DNA from: Annulohypoxylon bovei var. microspora
Taxonomy: Eukaryota; Ascomycota; Sordariomycetes; Xylariales; Hypoxylaceae
Direction of reading: 5' to 3'
Length of the DNA stretch: 64,000 bases
Assembly (NCBI GenBank): GCA_022836615.1
Contig: MU405302.1
Span: 90,716-154,715, forward strand
Shown here: positions 24,401-34,339 of the stretch, piece after piece
How positions within the stretch are numbered: position 1 is the first letter of the stretch
Layout of the letters: the number at the start of each line of letters is the position of its first letter
Notes under the pieces: model-generated
Told to the model about the DNA's origin: nothing
The model's input: the letters and a program-made list of their open reading frames with translations, nothing else
Databases searched by the model: none
Position numbers and translations under genes: made by a program

Positions 24401-27020
24401 TGATCCAGATGTCCCTTGCGACCAACCGCAAGTAACCGAGACCATCTTGAAGGTACTCCGCCTACAGGGAGAGTTGCACAATACCGACCATGAGTTTTCT
24501 GAGAGGAAGGGTGCTCTCAACGTACTTCGCATAAGCCCCGACGAGACCCTTAGCAAAATATTGAGCCCGGATGAACCTCGCGAGGATCACTTAACGATAC
24601 AGCCAATTAAGCAGTCAGGTCGGCCACTAAAGCTTGACCTGAGGACTACAGGCGAACTCGATGGTTTCTATTTCAATGATGACGACGACTACTCCAAGCC
24701 CTTGGGCGATCTAGATATCGAAATCGAGGTCAAGGCCGTCGGACTAGATCCCTATGATATGGCAGTCGCATTAGGTCAGCTTTGGGACCCTAGCCTCGGC
24801 ACCGAATGCAGTGGTGTCGTAACCAGAATAGGCAAAGGTGTCACAGAATTCAGCGTAGGAGATCGGGTGATGACCTGCGGGCTGGGCTGGTACAAGACTT
24901 TCATCCGAAATACGCAAGACATGTTCCAGAGGCTGCCGAACACGATGTCCTTCGAAGAGGGCGCAACCATGATGATATCATACGGGACTGCAGTCTACAG
25001 CATATTTAATGTTGTCAGGCTTCAAGCGGGAGAAACGGTCCTAATCCACTCAGCATCAGACTGCTTAGGTCAAGCTGCCATCAATGCAGCACAACACGTT
25101 GGCGCCGAAATCATCGCTACCGTCTCCTCAGAAGCAGAGAAGCAATTCCTCGCTAAACACTACCATATTCCCGACGACCACATCTTCAGTAACAAAGACA
25201 ACGGTTTCGTGCAGGGAATCAAGCGGATAACGAACGGCCTAGGCGTCCAGGCAATTCTAAATTCGTTGACAGGGGAGCTGCTAAGGGAAACCTGGCACTG
25301 CATCGCACCATTCGGCCGATTCGTGGAGCTCGGAATGAAAGATATTCGTAAGTAAACTATCATCAAGTCCACAGTACCATTTGACTAATATCGGAAAATA
25401 GGAAGCAACACGGGGTTGGATATGGTGCCTTTCGCAAACAACGCGATCTTTGCCGGCGTGAATCTTCTGACAATGTACCGAACTAACCGCCCGCTGTTTA
25501 GCAAATTAATGGCCGACGTCTTCCGATATTACAAGGAAGGTATCATCAAACTGGTGAAGCCGCTGCACGTTTTCAAGCTATCGGAGGTTTCGGATGCATT
25601 TAGAATGCTACAGGCAAGGAAGCATGAAGGCAAGGTGGTCCTTCAAGTTGTCGACGACGATAAAGTGCCGGTAGGTTAAATACCGATTATCTTTCTCTGG
25701 TATCGGGTGCTAATCGGAACGTAGACAACTCCTCCAAGGCCGGTCGAAGTCCAACTACATCCCGATGCGACTTATATCATCCCAGGTGGAATGGGCGGTC
25801 TCGGTCGATCGTTGATGAGGTGGATGGCTGCAAAAGGAGCACGCAATTTAGTTACCACATCTCGATCGGGCGCCAATGATCCCCGAGCGCAGCAACTACT
25901 CGAAGATCTCTCTAAACTCGGCGTCAAGGTGAAAGCATTTGCGGCGGATGTTGGCTGTGTAGAGCAATGCCAAGCAGTCCTGAAAGATATAGCAAAAGAG
26001 GGATTCCCGCCAATACGCGGAGTAGTGATTATGGCGATGAATGTCAAGGTAAGAATTCAATAAATAGAGGGGTCGGCTCTCAGAAGTGCTAATACAAGGT
26101 TCAAGGACTCCATGTTCGAAACTATGGGATTCGACTCTTGGTGGTCAGCATTAAGTCCCAAATATAGGGTGACGTTAAATATGCACCGCATGTTGCCAGA
26201 TGACCTCGATTTCTTCATAACCATGTCGTCGGCAGCAGGACAAATCGGTTCGATTGCGCAGAGCAACTACAATGCTGGTAAGTCATCTATATTCGCAAGA
26301 ATTACGCGTCCTCGTTGTTAATAGTAGACAGGCAATACCTACCAAGACGCTGTGGTGCATTGCCGTCGAGCCCGAGGCTTGAAAGCAACAAGCATCAACC
26401 TTGGCTGGATGGGAGAGATCGGATTCGTCTCGGAGCAGGGCAAGGTGCCGGAGATAGTGCGCGCTGGCGCCCCGCAACTTACAGCGAAACAGTTCCTTGC
26501 AGTGATAGAAGCCGCCATGGCAGACCAAGTTAAGGCACAGCCGGTGCTTGGCCTTGCTAGCGGCGGCTTGGTCAAGGCTAACGGCGATGACGACCCTTAC
26601 TGGTTCTCGGATGCGCGCTTCGGTCCGCTAAGCGTATACGATACGCAGATACAGAATGCTACCGGTTCGAAGGACCGTGCGAAGGGTACAGCGGCGGCAG
26701 ATTTCGCAAGTATATTAGGGGCCGTGGCGAGTTTGGACGATGCAAGGACTGCTGTCTGCTCGGCCTTGATGGGCAAGCTTGCGAAGAGCTTGATGATGGA
26801 GCTTGAGGATCTCGATAGTGCCCGGCCGATCAACACATACGGAGTCGACAGCCTCGTCGCAGTCGACATTAGAGCCTGGGCGCTCAAGGAGTTGCAGAGC
26901 GTGGTACATGTTTCCGAGATCTTGCGCAATGTTCCGATGGCGGAATTAGCTGGAACCATCGCGTCGAAGTCGAAGCTTTTACCGGAGGTGCTGCGGAACG
27001 GCCCGGCTGTCCAAGCATAG
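18437..27020 (+). CDS. highly reducing type I polyketide synthase (KS-AT-DH-MT-ER-KR-ACP)
   Basis: Iterative HR-PKS of 2601 residues in 14 exons. Introns: 18804-18863, 18970-19025, 19192-19271, 19391-19470, 19593-19642, 19751-19805, 20048-20118, 22372-22417, 23707-23767, 25348-25401, 25671-25724, 26049-26105, 26278-26331; seven fall in the KS. All junctions keep conserved blocks in frame. KS: Cys192 (DTACSSS), His327, His367 (SNIGH). AT: Ser694 (GHSSGE). DH: Asp1215 (HPAILDGAFQ) is kept, but the HxxxGxxxxP site is lost (Tyr1017 after WLRH). MT: EVGAGTGS near 1490. ER: GGxGQ motif reads DCLGQ near 2018. KR: GGMGGLGR near 2226, Tyr2370. ACP: Ser2546 (GVDSL). The protein ends after the ACP with no thioesterase, reductase or condensation domain, so release must occur in trans. 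Product unknown; no tailoring genes lie within reach. Confidence 0.97.
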
Positions 27021-27183
27021 ATGGGTTTTGATGAACATATGTAGATGTAAAGATACGATTTACGAGACGACACGTCATCTTATGATTTAGATGAGAATCT
27101 TTGCCAAGGAGTTGGTTACGCTATATATACCTATTGATTAGAAGATATACGTTTGACGAGATAGATCAATTGATTTACTTACC

Positions 27184-27999
27184 TCAACCTAGTTGTGACA
27201 AGATGCTAGTGACTTCGTCAGCATCGATATCTTCTGACTCGGCATTTGAAAGACAGGCCGAATGAACAAAGGTCGATTGTTCACTCTCATTCAGCCTGAG
27301 TCGCCGTGAAAGCTCTCCGATATTATGCCTTCTAACGCCGCCGCCGACAATTATCTCGATACCGAGTGTTTCCGCTTTCGCGATAATCTTTTCCAGCATA
27401 GAAACGTTGCTAGCAGCGTGACCAATGCCACCTGATGTGAGTATAGCATCGAAACCGCAAGAAGCTAGATGATTAAGTGCCGTCTCCCAAGCGTAGCGCA
27501 CATCAATATCGGATCCATCATCGTCACAGCTCACTATTTCGTCGAAAGCTCGATGAAATATAAGCTTGAAAGGACGAGCTGCTTCAACAAGACGGACGCA
27601 TCTATCCTTATCAACCCAACACCTATCTTCGTCAACCCAGCATCTATCATTAAGTTGAGAGTCTTCTTTCAAGATTCCAAACACGAAGCCGTCGCCACGT
27701 GCTTCATTTAGCAATCCTGTCTCTTTGAATTTTTGAATATCGGCTTCCATCTGATCAAACTCTAGTTTAGAATAAATAAAGTCGCGCTTCTCCTCTTCAG
27801 GTGGTGGGCCTCGTGGTCTTATCATGACGCGCACAGGAATTTGGAGCTGCGCTACACGTTCGAGGTCCTCGAGCGAAGGTGTGAGGCCTCCATCGGGATA
27901 TGAGCCTACAGCATTAAGCTCGATACGCGATGCACCTAACTTGACTGCCTTCAAAGCGGCTGCAGCGCCAAAAACGGGGATTTCTAGGCCAGTTCCCAT
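27184..27999 (-). CDS. cutC: CutC family protein (copper homeostasis protein CutC)
   Basis: Intronless 271-residue TIM-barrel protein of the CutC family. Members have been linked to copper tolerance, though the biochemical role is unsettled. Family features: LEIPVFGAAAALKAVKLGASRIELNAVGSYPDGGLTPS (written here as one run of strands; key residues are RIELN and GGLTPS), then VRVMIRPRG, FVFGIL, FHRAFDE, DAILTSGG and IIVGGGVRRHNI. These match the barrel strands in order. Odd: between FVFGIL and the RLVEAA helix lies a tandem duplication (CWVDEDR then CWVDKDR) encoded by a near-perfect 21-bp direct repeat, an expansion of a loop that is short in relatives. The gene is convergent with the PKS, 163 bp apart, and its function is probably unrelated. 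Confidence 0.93.
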   Translation of the reverse strand: MGTGLEIPVFGAAAALKAVKLGASRIELNAVGSYPDGGLTPSLEDLERVAQLQIPVRVMIRPRGPPPEEEKRDFIYSKLEFDQMEADIQKFKETGLLNEARGDGFVFGILKEDSQLNDRCWVDEDRCWVDKDRCVRLVEAARPFKLIFHRAFDEIVSCDDDGSDIDVRYAWETALNHLASCGFDAILTSGGIGHAASNVSMLEKIIAKAETLGIEIIVGGGVRRHNIGELSRRLRLNESEQSTFVHSACLSNAESEDIDADEVTSILSQLG

Positions 28000-28347
28000 G
28001 ACTTATTTCTTGTATAATTAAAAACTAAAAATGTGTTGCAATAAGATTGTTCTTCCGTGAGAATGCGAGATGGATTCCGGTGTTAGACTAAGCGCTCTCC
28101 AAATGCCCGAGCTCTAGAGTCACTGGGGTTTTTTGCCTAATTTGGGTGACTAATCAATCCCTGGGAAAGTTAAAAGAATGCGCCCAATCAAAGGCTGTCA
28201 ACTGTAACACTACATTCTCAGCGCCATCTAGGTGGTCCGTGCTAAGGCTAAAGTTATGGGAGGTCGGGTTGTGTGTTCCAGCGCGGGGCTGATGTACCTA
28301 AAATTTTAAAACTTGGGCATAGCTTATTTTGTTACGGCAAAACAACG
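28000..28347. other. upstream region of the CutC gene
   Basis: Promoter and leader side of the CutC gene up to the transposon; positions 28339-28347 are the left copy of the target duplication. No other feature seen. Confidence 0.5.
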
Positions 28348-29297
28348 GGGAATATAGATGAACTGACCATTACCCCACAAATAAAAGGACCCACACCTTA
28401 CCATTACAGGGGTTTTTTGGTGAAGGCTTTTCACCGGACCATACCACTGTAAAGCTCAGTCAACCATTGTAAAAAAAGCACTTAATTGACCATTGTAAAG
28501 TTGTAAAGCTGTAAAGCTGTAAAGCTGTAAAGCTGTAAAGCTGTAAAGCTGTAAAGCTGTAAAGCTGTAAAGCTGTAAAGCTGTAAAGCTGTAAAGCTGT
28601 ATTAGAGGCTGCAAAGCTATAAGGGCCTTTTATAAAGCTGTAAGTGGTGTTGTAAATGGTGGTGTAAGTGGTAGTGTAAGTGGTGGTGTAAGTGGTGGTG
28701 TAAGTGGTATTATAACGTGTTTTTGAAGGGTATTAAATACTCGATGAGTACTCATCAAGTATTCAGTAAGTATTTATTATATTTATTACAATCAAATAAT
28801 ACCAATAAATACTCAGAGAGTACTCATTAAGTACTTATTACTCTTTTATTATGAGTAAATAATATAAAAATGAGTACTTATCGAGTATTCTTTGAGTATT
28901 TATTAGCATTAATTGAAGGTAAATAATAATGATGAGTACTTGATGAGTACTCAATGAGTACTTGATATCCTTCAAAAATACGTTATAATACCACTTACAC
29001 CACCACTTACACCACCATTTACAGCTTTATAAAAGGCCCTTATAGCTTTGCAGCCTCTAATACAGCTTTGCAGCTTTACAGCCTCTAATACCAGCTGGCA
29101 GCTGGGGCAGTTGGCAGCTAGGGCAGTTTGGCAGTTTGGCAGCTGTGGCAGCTCCGCTAAGGCTTTATTACAATAGCTGATTGGCTAAGGCTTTACAATG
29201 GTCAAGTCAGGTGAAGTGCTCTCACCAAAAAACCCCTGCAATGGTAAGGTGTGGGTCCTTTAATTTGTGGAGCAATGGTCAGTTCATCTATATTCCC
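28348..29297. mobile_element. 950-bp foldback transposon with 9-bp target duplication (Mutator-like, non-autonomous)
   Basis: Flanked by identical 9-mers AAAACAACG (28339-28347 and 29298-29306). The ends are inverted copies starting GGGAATATAGATGAACTGAC; about 75 of the first 80 bases match. Inside each arm come further inverted blocks: an 8-bp array of TGTAAAGC (12 perfect units, 28502-28597), a perfect block around CTATAAGGGCCTTTTATAAA, and a 12-bp array GTAAGTGGTGGT (six units left, 28640-28711; three inverted units right, about 28988-29023). The centre is full of GAGTACTC palindromes. The whole element can fold into one long hairpin. No transposase ORF is present. A 9-bp duplication and long G-rich terminal repeats fit Mutator-like elements; this class call is inference. 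Confidence 0.88.
28502..28597. repeat. 8-bp tandem array (TGTAAAGC) x12 inside the foldback element
   Basis: Twelve perfect head-to-tail copies preceded by one imperfect copy (TGTAAAGT, 28494-28501). There is no equally long array in the opposite arm, so this is an arm-specific expansion. Confidence 0.95.
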
Positions 29298-29424
29298 AAA
29301 ACAACGACAATGAGCTGTATACATCAACTGAAGAATTGTTTGGTTACCTACTCATTGAATGAATGCGATTTCAATTGGAATTTTACAACTCCTTACGTGA
29401 AAACTCGGGCATGTATTCAATTAT

Positions 29425-29764
29425 ACCTGGTTGGGTCTTGGTTTCGATATGTTCTTACGAACAGGCCTATTTATCCAGAACACCGCGTCAAGGTGCCTAA
29501 CAATCGTTCTGGTGCCTCCCCTATGCTCACTTGAGATAGCTTCATAGGCATATCTAAGTGTGCTGTGTGCCTTATGGTTTGTATAGACGCTACCAAGGCG
29601 TCGATGCACTCCTCTTGCGCCGCCCTTCAGTCCACCCAAGCCTGTGACGCTTCCAATTCGGCGAGCCGGGCTAGTAGGGAGGTGGCCGTGCTTGGGTCAC
29701 TTTCGAATAGGTATACCGACAGCGGCGGAGAAGGCCGCCCTCCCAAAATAAAACTATCCTGAAA
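29425..29764 (-). pseudogene. decayed coding relic of unknown family
   Basis: On the minus strand one frame reads a protein-like string (YLFESDPSTATSLLARLAEL, then EASQAWVD), an in-frame TGA, then RAAQEECIDALVASIQTIRH and further to a TAA. The amphipathic composition on both sides of the stop suggests a once-continuous coding sequence, perhaps part of a transposon or its gag-like protein. I do not recognise the family and the ends are approximate. Confidence 0.28.
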
Positions 29765-29976
29765 TTAACAACATTTAGTAAATATGAGGCAACAACGCAA
29801 ATTGTGTTATATTTTTCTATTTGTATTAGGTATATATATAACTTCAGTAATACCTAGTGTAGGTAAAACATCGCAAATCATTCATGGTGAAGTATCATAA
29901 ATCACCGCAGACAGTCAAATTCCTACACTTGAAAGTAGCCTCTCGGTAAGGCGACAGTTGATACTTGCGCCATTTT

Positions 29977-31481
29977 CTAGAAGCTGACACTCGTTCCTGG
30001 GATGTAATCTCCATCAGCCACATCGTCATAGCCAGCACCCTGACCAGTCCAGTTAATAAACTTTCCCTTGCAAAAGTCCTGGTAACTCATAATGTGGACG
30101 CCCGCATCACGCTTGACGTCGATGTCTTTGATGCCCTCATCCGATCCTTCGGCGTCTTCATCGCCCCCATCACCAATATCATCTCGACCATGGCCGCTAT
30201 CCTCTACAAATAGGGTGCTTTCAACCGACTGGTTGCTTGCAGTTTGGCTAAGAGCAGAGGACTCAGATGCGATAGTTGAGTAAACAGTGGACAACGACCC
30301 AGGACTGGAATACCCTTCGAACTGGTATCCTGCGGAGCGCGGCTGTTGCAGGTTCTGGGTGGCATTGATTGAGCTCGTGTTAGATGTTCGGCCCAGGATG
30401 GTTGCCTGTGGAAAGGTAACTGGCGACTCAGAAGCCGGTTCAGCAAAATGCTCTGCTCCCATCTCGTATCCCTCAGGATAGTGTCGTCGAGTGGGGAATC
30501 CAGCAGCAGAGGTCTTCTGAGACTTAGATGGCAGCGACGAAGATGATTGCTCGGGAGCGGAACGCTTTCCCATCTGATAGCCCCAAACAGCCTCACCGGC
30601 TGAATTGATATTGGCAGATCCAGGGGTAAGTGGGGTCCGAGGTTGGTATGAAGGAGCGCCATGCGAAGGCACCGTAGACGGACTAGCCATGTTCCAGCCG
30701 GAGGGGATCGCCTGTTGATTTCCATAGGACAGACCATCACAAGTAGGGCTTGCTAATGGTGAGGGTGGGAGGGTACGATGATTCGCCGGGACAAGGGGGC
30801 GAAGGGGTTGGGATGGACGGAAAGACCGACGTGAAGATAGTCCTGGACATGGGCGGAGAAGTGGGCGAGGGTCCGGAAGATTCATTTCACGCAAGGTCGG
30901 AAGAGACGACGACTCAGTAGAGACAACGCGATCTTTGTCCTTGGGTTGAGGGGCTATATCGGCAATAGGACTAGGGGAGGGAGGGGCATTGCGAGCACGG
31001 CGCTTTTTTACCTCCCGGCGGGGACGAGTTGCGCGCGGGTTGACAACCTCATGGTTAGGACCTCAAACTACATGTTAGTGAGGATCTGATCCGGAAAAAC
31101 GCCTATTCATTGGAACATACCAAGCTTGCGTAGGTACTCATTGACATACGCTGCCGCATTCGGTGATCGTCGCTCACCCTCGATGTTCTGAAAATAATGC
31201 TCGACTAATCCAAACCCCGTTAGCACGATATAAGCGGATTGAATTAGGGTGGATGGTATATCTAGACGTGTATGGGATGGGGGATACTTACATAACATGG
31301 TGCTAGTGTACTGTCGGCGAACCTGGCCGTGGCGTTCCATGGAACGATGCATTTCGTAGGCAAGCTGATCCCATGTCTTCTCGGAATTGGCTCGATCGAT
31401 GCCAGCACGTTTGGAAGAATGGGCAACGGCTGTTCTCCAGAAGTACCTCTCTTCGATGTCAGACCATACTTTACCTACCAT
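29977..31481 (-). CDS. Myb/SANT-like fungal protein with disordered tail
   Basis: Three exons (31292-31481, 31121-31204, 29977-31061) with introns of 87 and 59 bp give 452 residues in one frame. The first 90 residues look like a helical DNA-binding fold of fungal Myb/SANT type: VWSDIEERYFWRTAVAHSSK, then SWEE-like SEKTWDQLAYEM, RRQYTSTMLFEHYFQNIEGE and SPNAAAYVNEYLRKLG. The first splice rebuilds MLFEHYFQN, which supports it. The rest is low-complexity: a basic RPRREVKKRR patch (possible nuclear signal), Ser/Pro-rich stretches, and an acidic segment (GDGGDEDAEGSDEG) before a C-terminal IMSYQDFCKGKFINWTGQG. A role in transcription is inferred only from the fold-like N-terminus. Confidence 0.65.
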
Positions 31482-33323
31482 CGTGATGATTGGCAGAAAG
31501 TGATTAGTTGATGGGTCTTTTCAGTGATGTCTATGCCGAATGAGACTATAAAAGTTCGAGAACCTTAACCGGTAAAGATAATAAAGTAGGAAAAGAGTGA
31601 AGGGGGAAGATGAATGAGTGGACCAGGTTGTGAAGAGAAAGGTTTGAGGGATGAAGGTTGAAGGTTGAAGGATGAAGGATAGAATATCTCTGGGATTTAT
31701 ATGATTGACATGTCCTACTTATGGCTAGGTCTCCTAATCTACTGCTAAGTGTGATTCGAATCACTCTTGCCATTGATGAAGAGTTAAGGAAAAATCAGAT
31801 AGATCAGATGGCCGTGATTAAGTTGCCTTGGGGCCTAGAACCCCTCAAGCATTACATTATGTTGTGATCTGGTGGATCTAAATGTATTCAACATTACTAG
31901 CTAATTCATCCCATGCTTCCATTTTCGCTATCTCTGTGGGGTTTAGAGTCAATAAGACTAGCCCCTCTTGAGTAAAGAATTATGACATAACCTCACGAGA
32001 TACAATTGATGAAAGATATATGGGTGTCCATAGAAGTCAGAGGTGACCAGTAATCGTCCTCGTCTGAATCTCTCTAGTGGGGATATCAGGAACCGAGATA
32101 CAGTATAGGCAACAACGGGAGGACAGACATATGCAGGTACGTGTATTTAATGTCAAGCTACTGTACTAGGTGCATGCATAGGTAGTGTAGGGGTGATGAT
32201 CACCTTGATGTCAAAGCTCATATCCCTCCTATAACAAGCGGCTGAGCATATTTCGTCTGATGAGGCTCCTTCCCCCTCTGAAGGGAATTAGGCAAGTACC
32301 TTTCTATGCTAGACTTAGTACATAGCTAGCCCACATAAATTCACACATGGGGCATTTAAATACTCTTGAGGCAAGATGGCTAATCCTACTTTATATGTTC
32401 AATGAGGTACCTCACTATTAAATCTTCTATCTACTTGTAGTTAGAGTGTCATGTTGATATGCACCCATCTTGGCTATCCCGGTACTCGTAGCACGGTTCT
32501 ACTAAATCCTAGGAGAAGCCGAGTATATATATATGCCTATGTAGGTAGGCAGTTAGGTAGGTAGGTACCTAAATAGGTACTTACACCAGTCTACTTCCAC
32601 CAGCTACCCATGATTAAAGATCAACAACTTATTTTAGTGAACCGTTTATTTCTAATGTACTAGATACGCAGAATAGTGAGTCATGTAAGAGGGATAGTAC
32701 CAAGAAGCTACGCAGTTATGATTGTTTAGAACTCTTCAACGGGTACCTGATCGAATCAGACGATAGTTATAACTCGCTTGTTGAGTAACCATGTTTTTAC
32801 AAACTTCAGAAGCCTTGCATACCCGTGTGTATCATTGCTAAATCTAGGTAATGTCTGTGAGACACACCAACAATCTGCTTTGTAGATACAAGTTTACCTT
32901 GATCAGAAGTTCGCCGTCGAAGATGTAGTGTAACGATGTGCCTTAGGGCCATAATCACACTCCGAAAAGCTGGCTTTGAAAAGAGGTACTTACTTACGGT
33001 AAGTAGTTGACGAATGGCAAGCATGGAACAGTTGTGTCACTTGAGCTTTCACTTCTGAAGATAGCTACTATTCGTAATGTGCGATTCGGACAGACAAATT
33101 GAACCTAAAAACATGTTGCAAAGTGTGTCTATAGGTATTATACCTCATGAACAATGATGGTGCGGAGCATCTTTTTTGTGTTGTCGCCCACCTTAGGTAC
33201 CCATATTATTAGCTGATGAACACTTAAGTTTGGATGACTCTGACTGTGCTAGAAGACGGTATTGACGAAAACACCATTGCAAGAACTACCTAGTTAGGTA
33301 CCTACGTAGGTAGTAATCGATAT
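31482..33323. other. gene-poor intergenic region
   Basis: About 1.8 kb. Holds the promoter of the Myb-like gene and a dense cluster of TAGGTAGGTACC-type palindromes (about 32540-32583 and 33288-33313). No coding frame with family features. Confidence 0.5.
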
Positions 33324-34112
33324 TTACTCAAAGGGACTCTGGGGATCAACAGCCTGGTAACCACGTTTTATTAGGAATGGTCCGAGGTGCTGCTCGAGTT
33401 TGGAAAACTAGGGAGGTTTAGCAGCTAAAGTATGAAATCATGGTCGAGAGGGACATACCACGCTCTTCTCGTTTAACGGCTTGACGCCATCCCGGATCCA
33501 CAAACCCCAGCTGCCCATCATATTGGCTAGCATCATATCGGTCATTAGACGATCCCCGACAATTGCAATCTGGCTCGGATGGGTTACCCCAACTTCAGGA
33601 TGGGCCTTGAAATAAGCCATGATTTCATCGCCGCAGCCGGGCTTCTTCACCCTATGAGCAAGTACCGAGACTCTGGTTGCCGCCTCGAGGTCCTTTGCTA
33701 AGCGCCCATCGCGGTCGTAAGTAATTGCTCCGGCAGTATTAGACACAATCAAGAGGCGATTGTCAGGGTACTCTTTTTGCAGCTGTTGAAACCGCTCCTA
33801 ATAGTAGGCAAGCAATTACTCTGATTAGTATCCACAAAGAGATAGAAAGTGTCAAATGCGAGTATTTCGTTTGATATAATAGCTACTTACAGCATAAGCG
33901 GGATAAATTTCATTGGTGTTGGGATAAGCAAAACAATCGTCTTTGTCCAGCACTACTGCTCTGATGTCTACTTTATTGCCTCGACCTTCAAAAGCCTTCT
34001 CGAACGGACTTGGTATCTCATTGAATGTAGAGACTGTTGAGTGCGGAAGACATAGTGATGGTCTTGCTATCAGCTTGAAGATATTGAGAGTTCCAGATAA
34101 ATTGAGGTTCAT
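33324..34112 (-). CDS. gep4: mitochondrial phosphatidylglycerophosphatase (GEP4/PGP phosphatase)
   Basis: HAD-type phosphatase that converts phosphatidylglycerophosphate to phosphatidylglycerol in the mitochondrial matrix, a step toward cardiolipin. Three exons (33891-34112, 33459-33797, 33324-33407) with introns of 93 and 51 bp encode 214 residues, normal for the family. The N-terminus MNLNLSGTLNIFKLIARPSL is the conserved fungal start. The nucleophile motif VLDKDDC (D56, D58) is intact; IVSNTAGA supplies the second HAD motif, KKPGCGDEI the Lys, and IVGDRLMTDMMLANMMG the acidic fourth motif. The last exon (FSKLEQHLGPFLIKRGY to SPFE) restores the conserved C-terminus. The ends of the exons are fixed by these blocks. 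Confidence 0.93.
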
Positions 34113-34339
34113 GATACCGGATTTGACAACTAGGCCTCTACAAATCGTAAAACGCCCTACTGGTCTTTACATAGTAGTAGAAACCGATGAGAAAAATGAG
34201 AAGAAAACTAAGAATCATAGGTCTCGGTTCTCATCGCAGTCCCGTGACTTATTGAATCCATAGAGCAAGTGAAGTGCTATGCAGCGTATTTACAGTTTTT
34301 ACAAGGAAGGTTGTTACTGTCTTTAGCTCCATAGTATGG

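Noticed and set aside
24089..24556. 155-codon minus-strand frame inside the PKS
   Set aside because: Antisense to the coding exon between MT and ER, with no family motif.
28490..28720. Short regular repeats considered as a CRISPR array
   Set aside because: Units are head-to-tail without spacers and lie in a eukaryotic foldback transposon.
33849..34263. Plus-strand frames overlapping GEP4
   Set aside because: Antisense to GEP4 exon 1 and its upstream region, with no family features.
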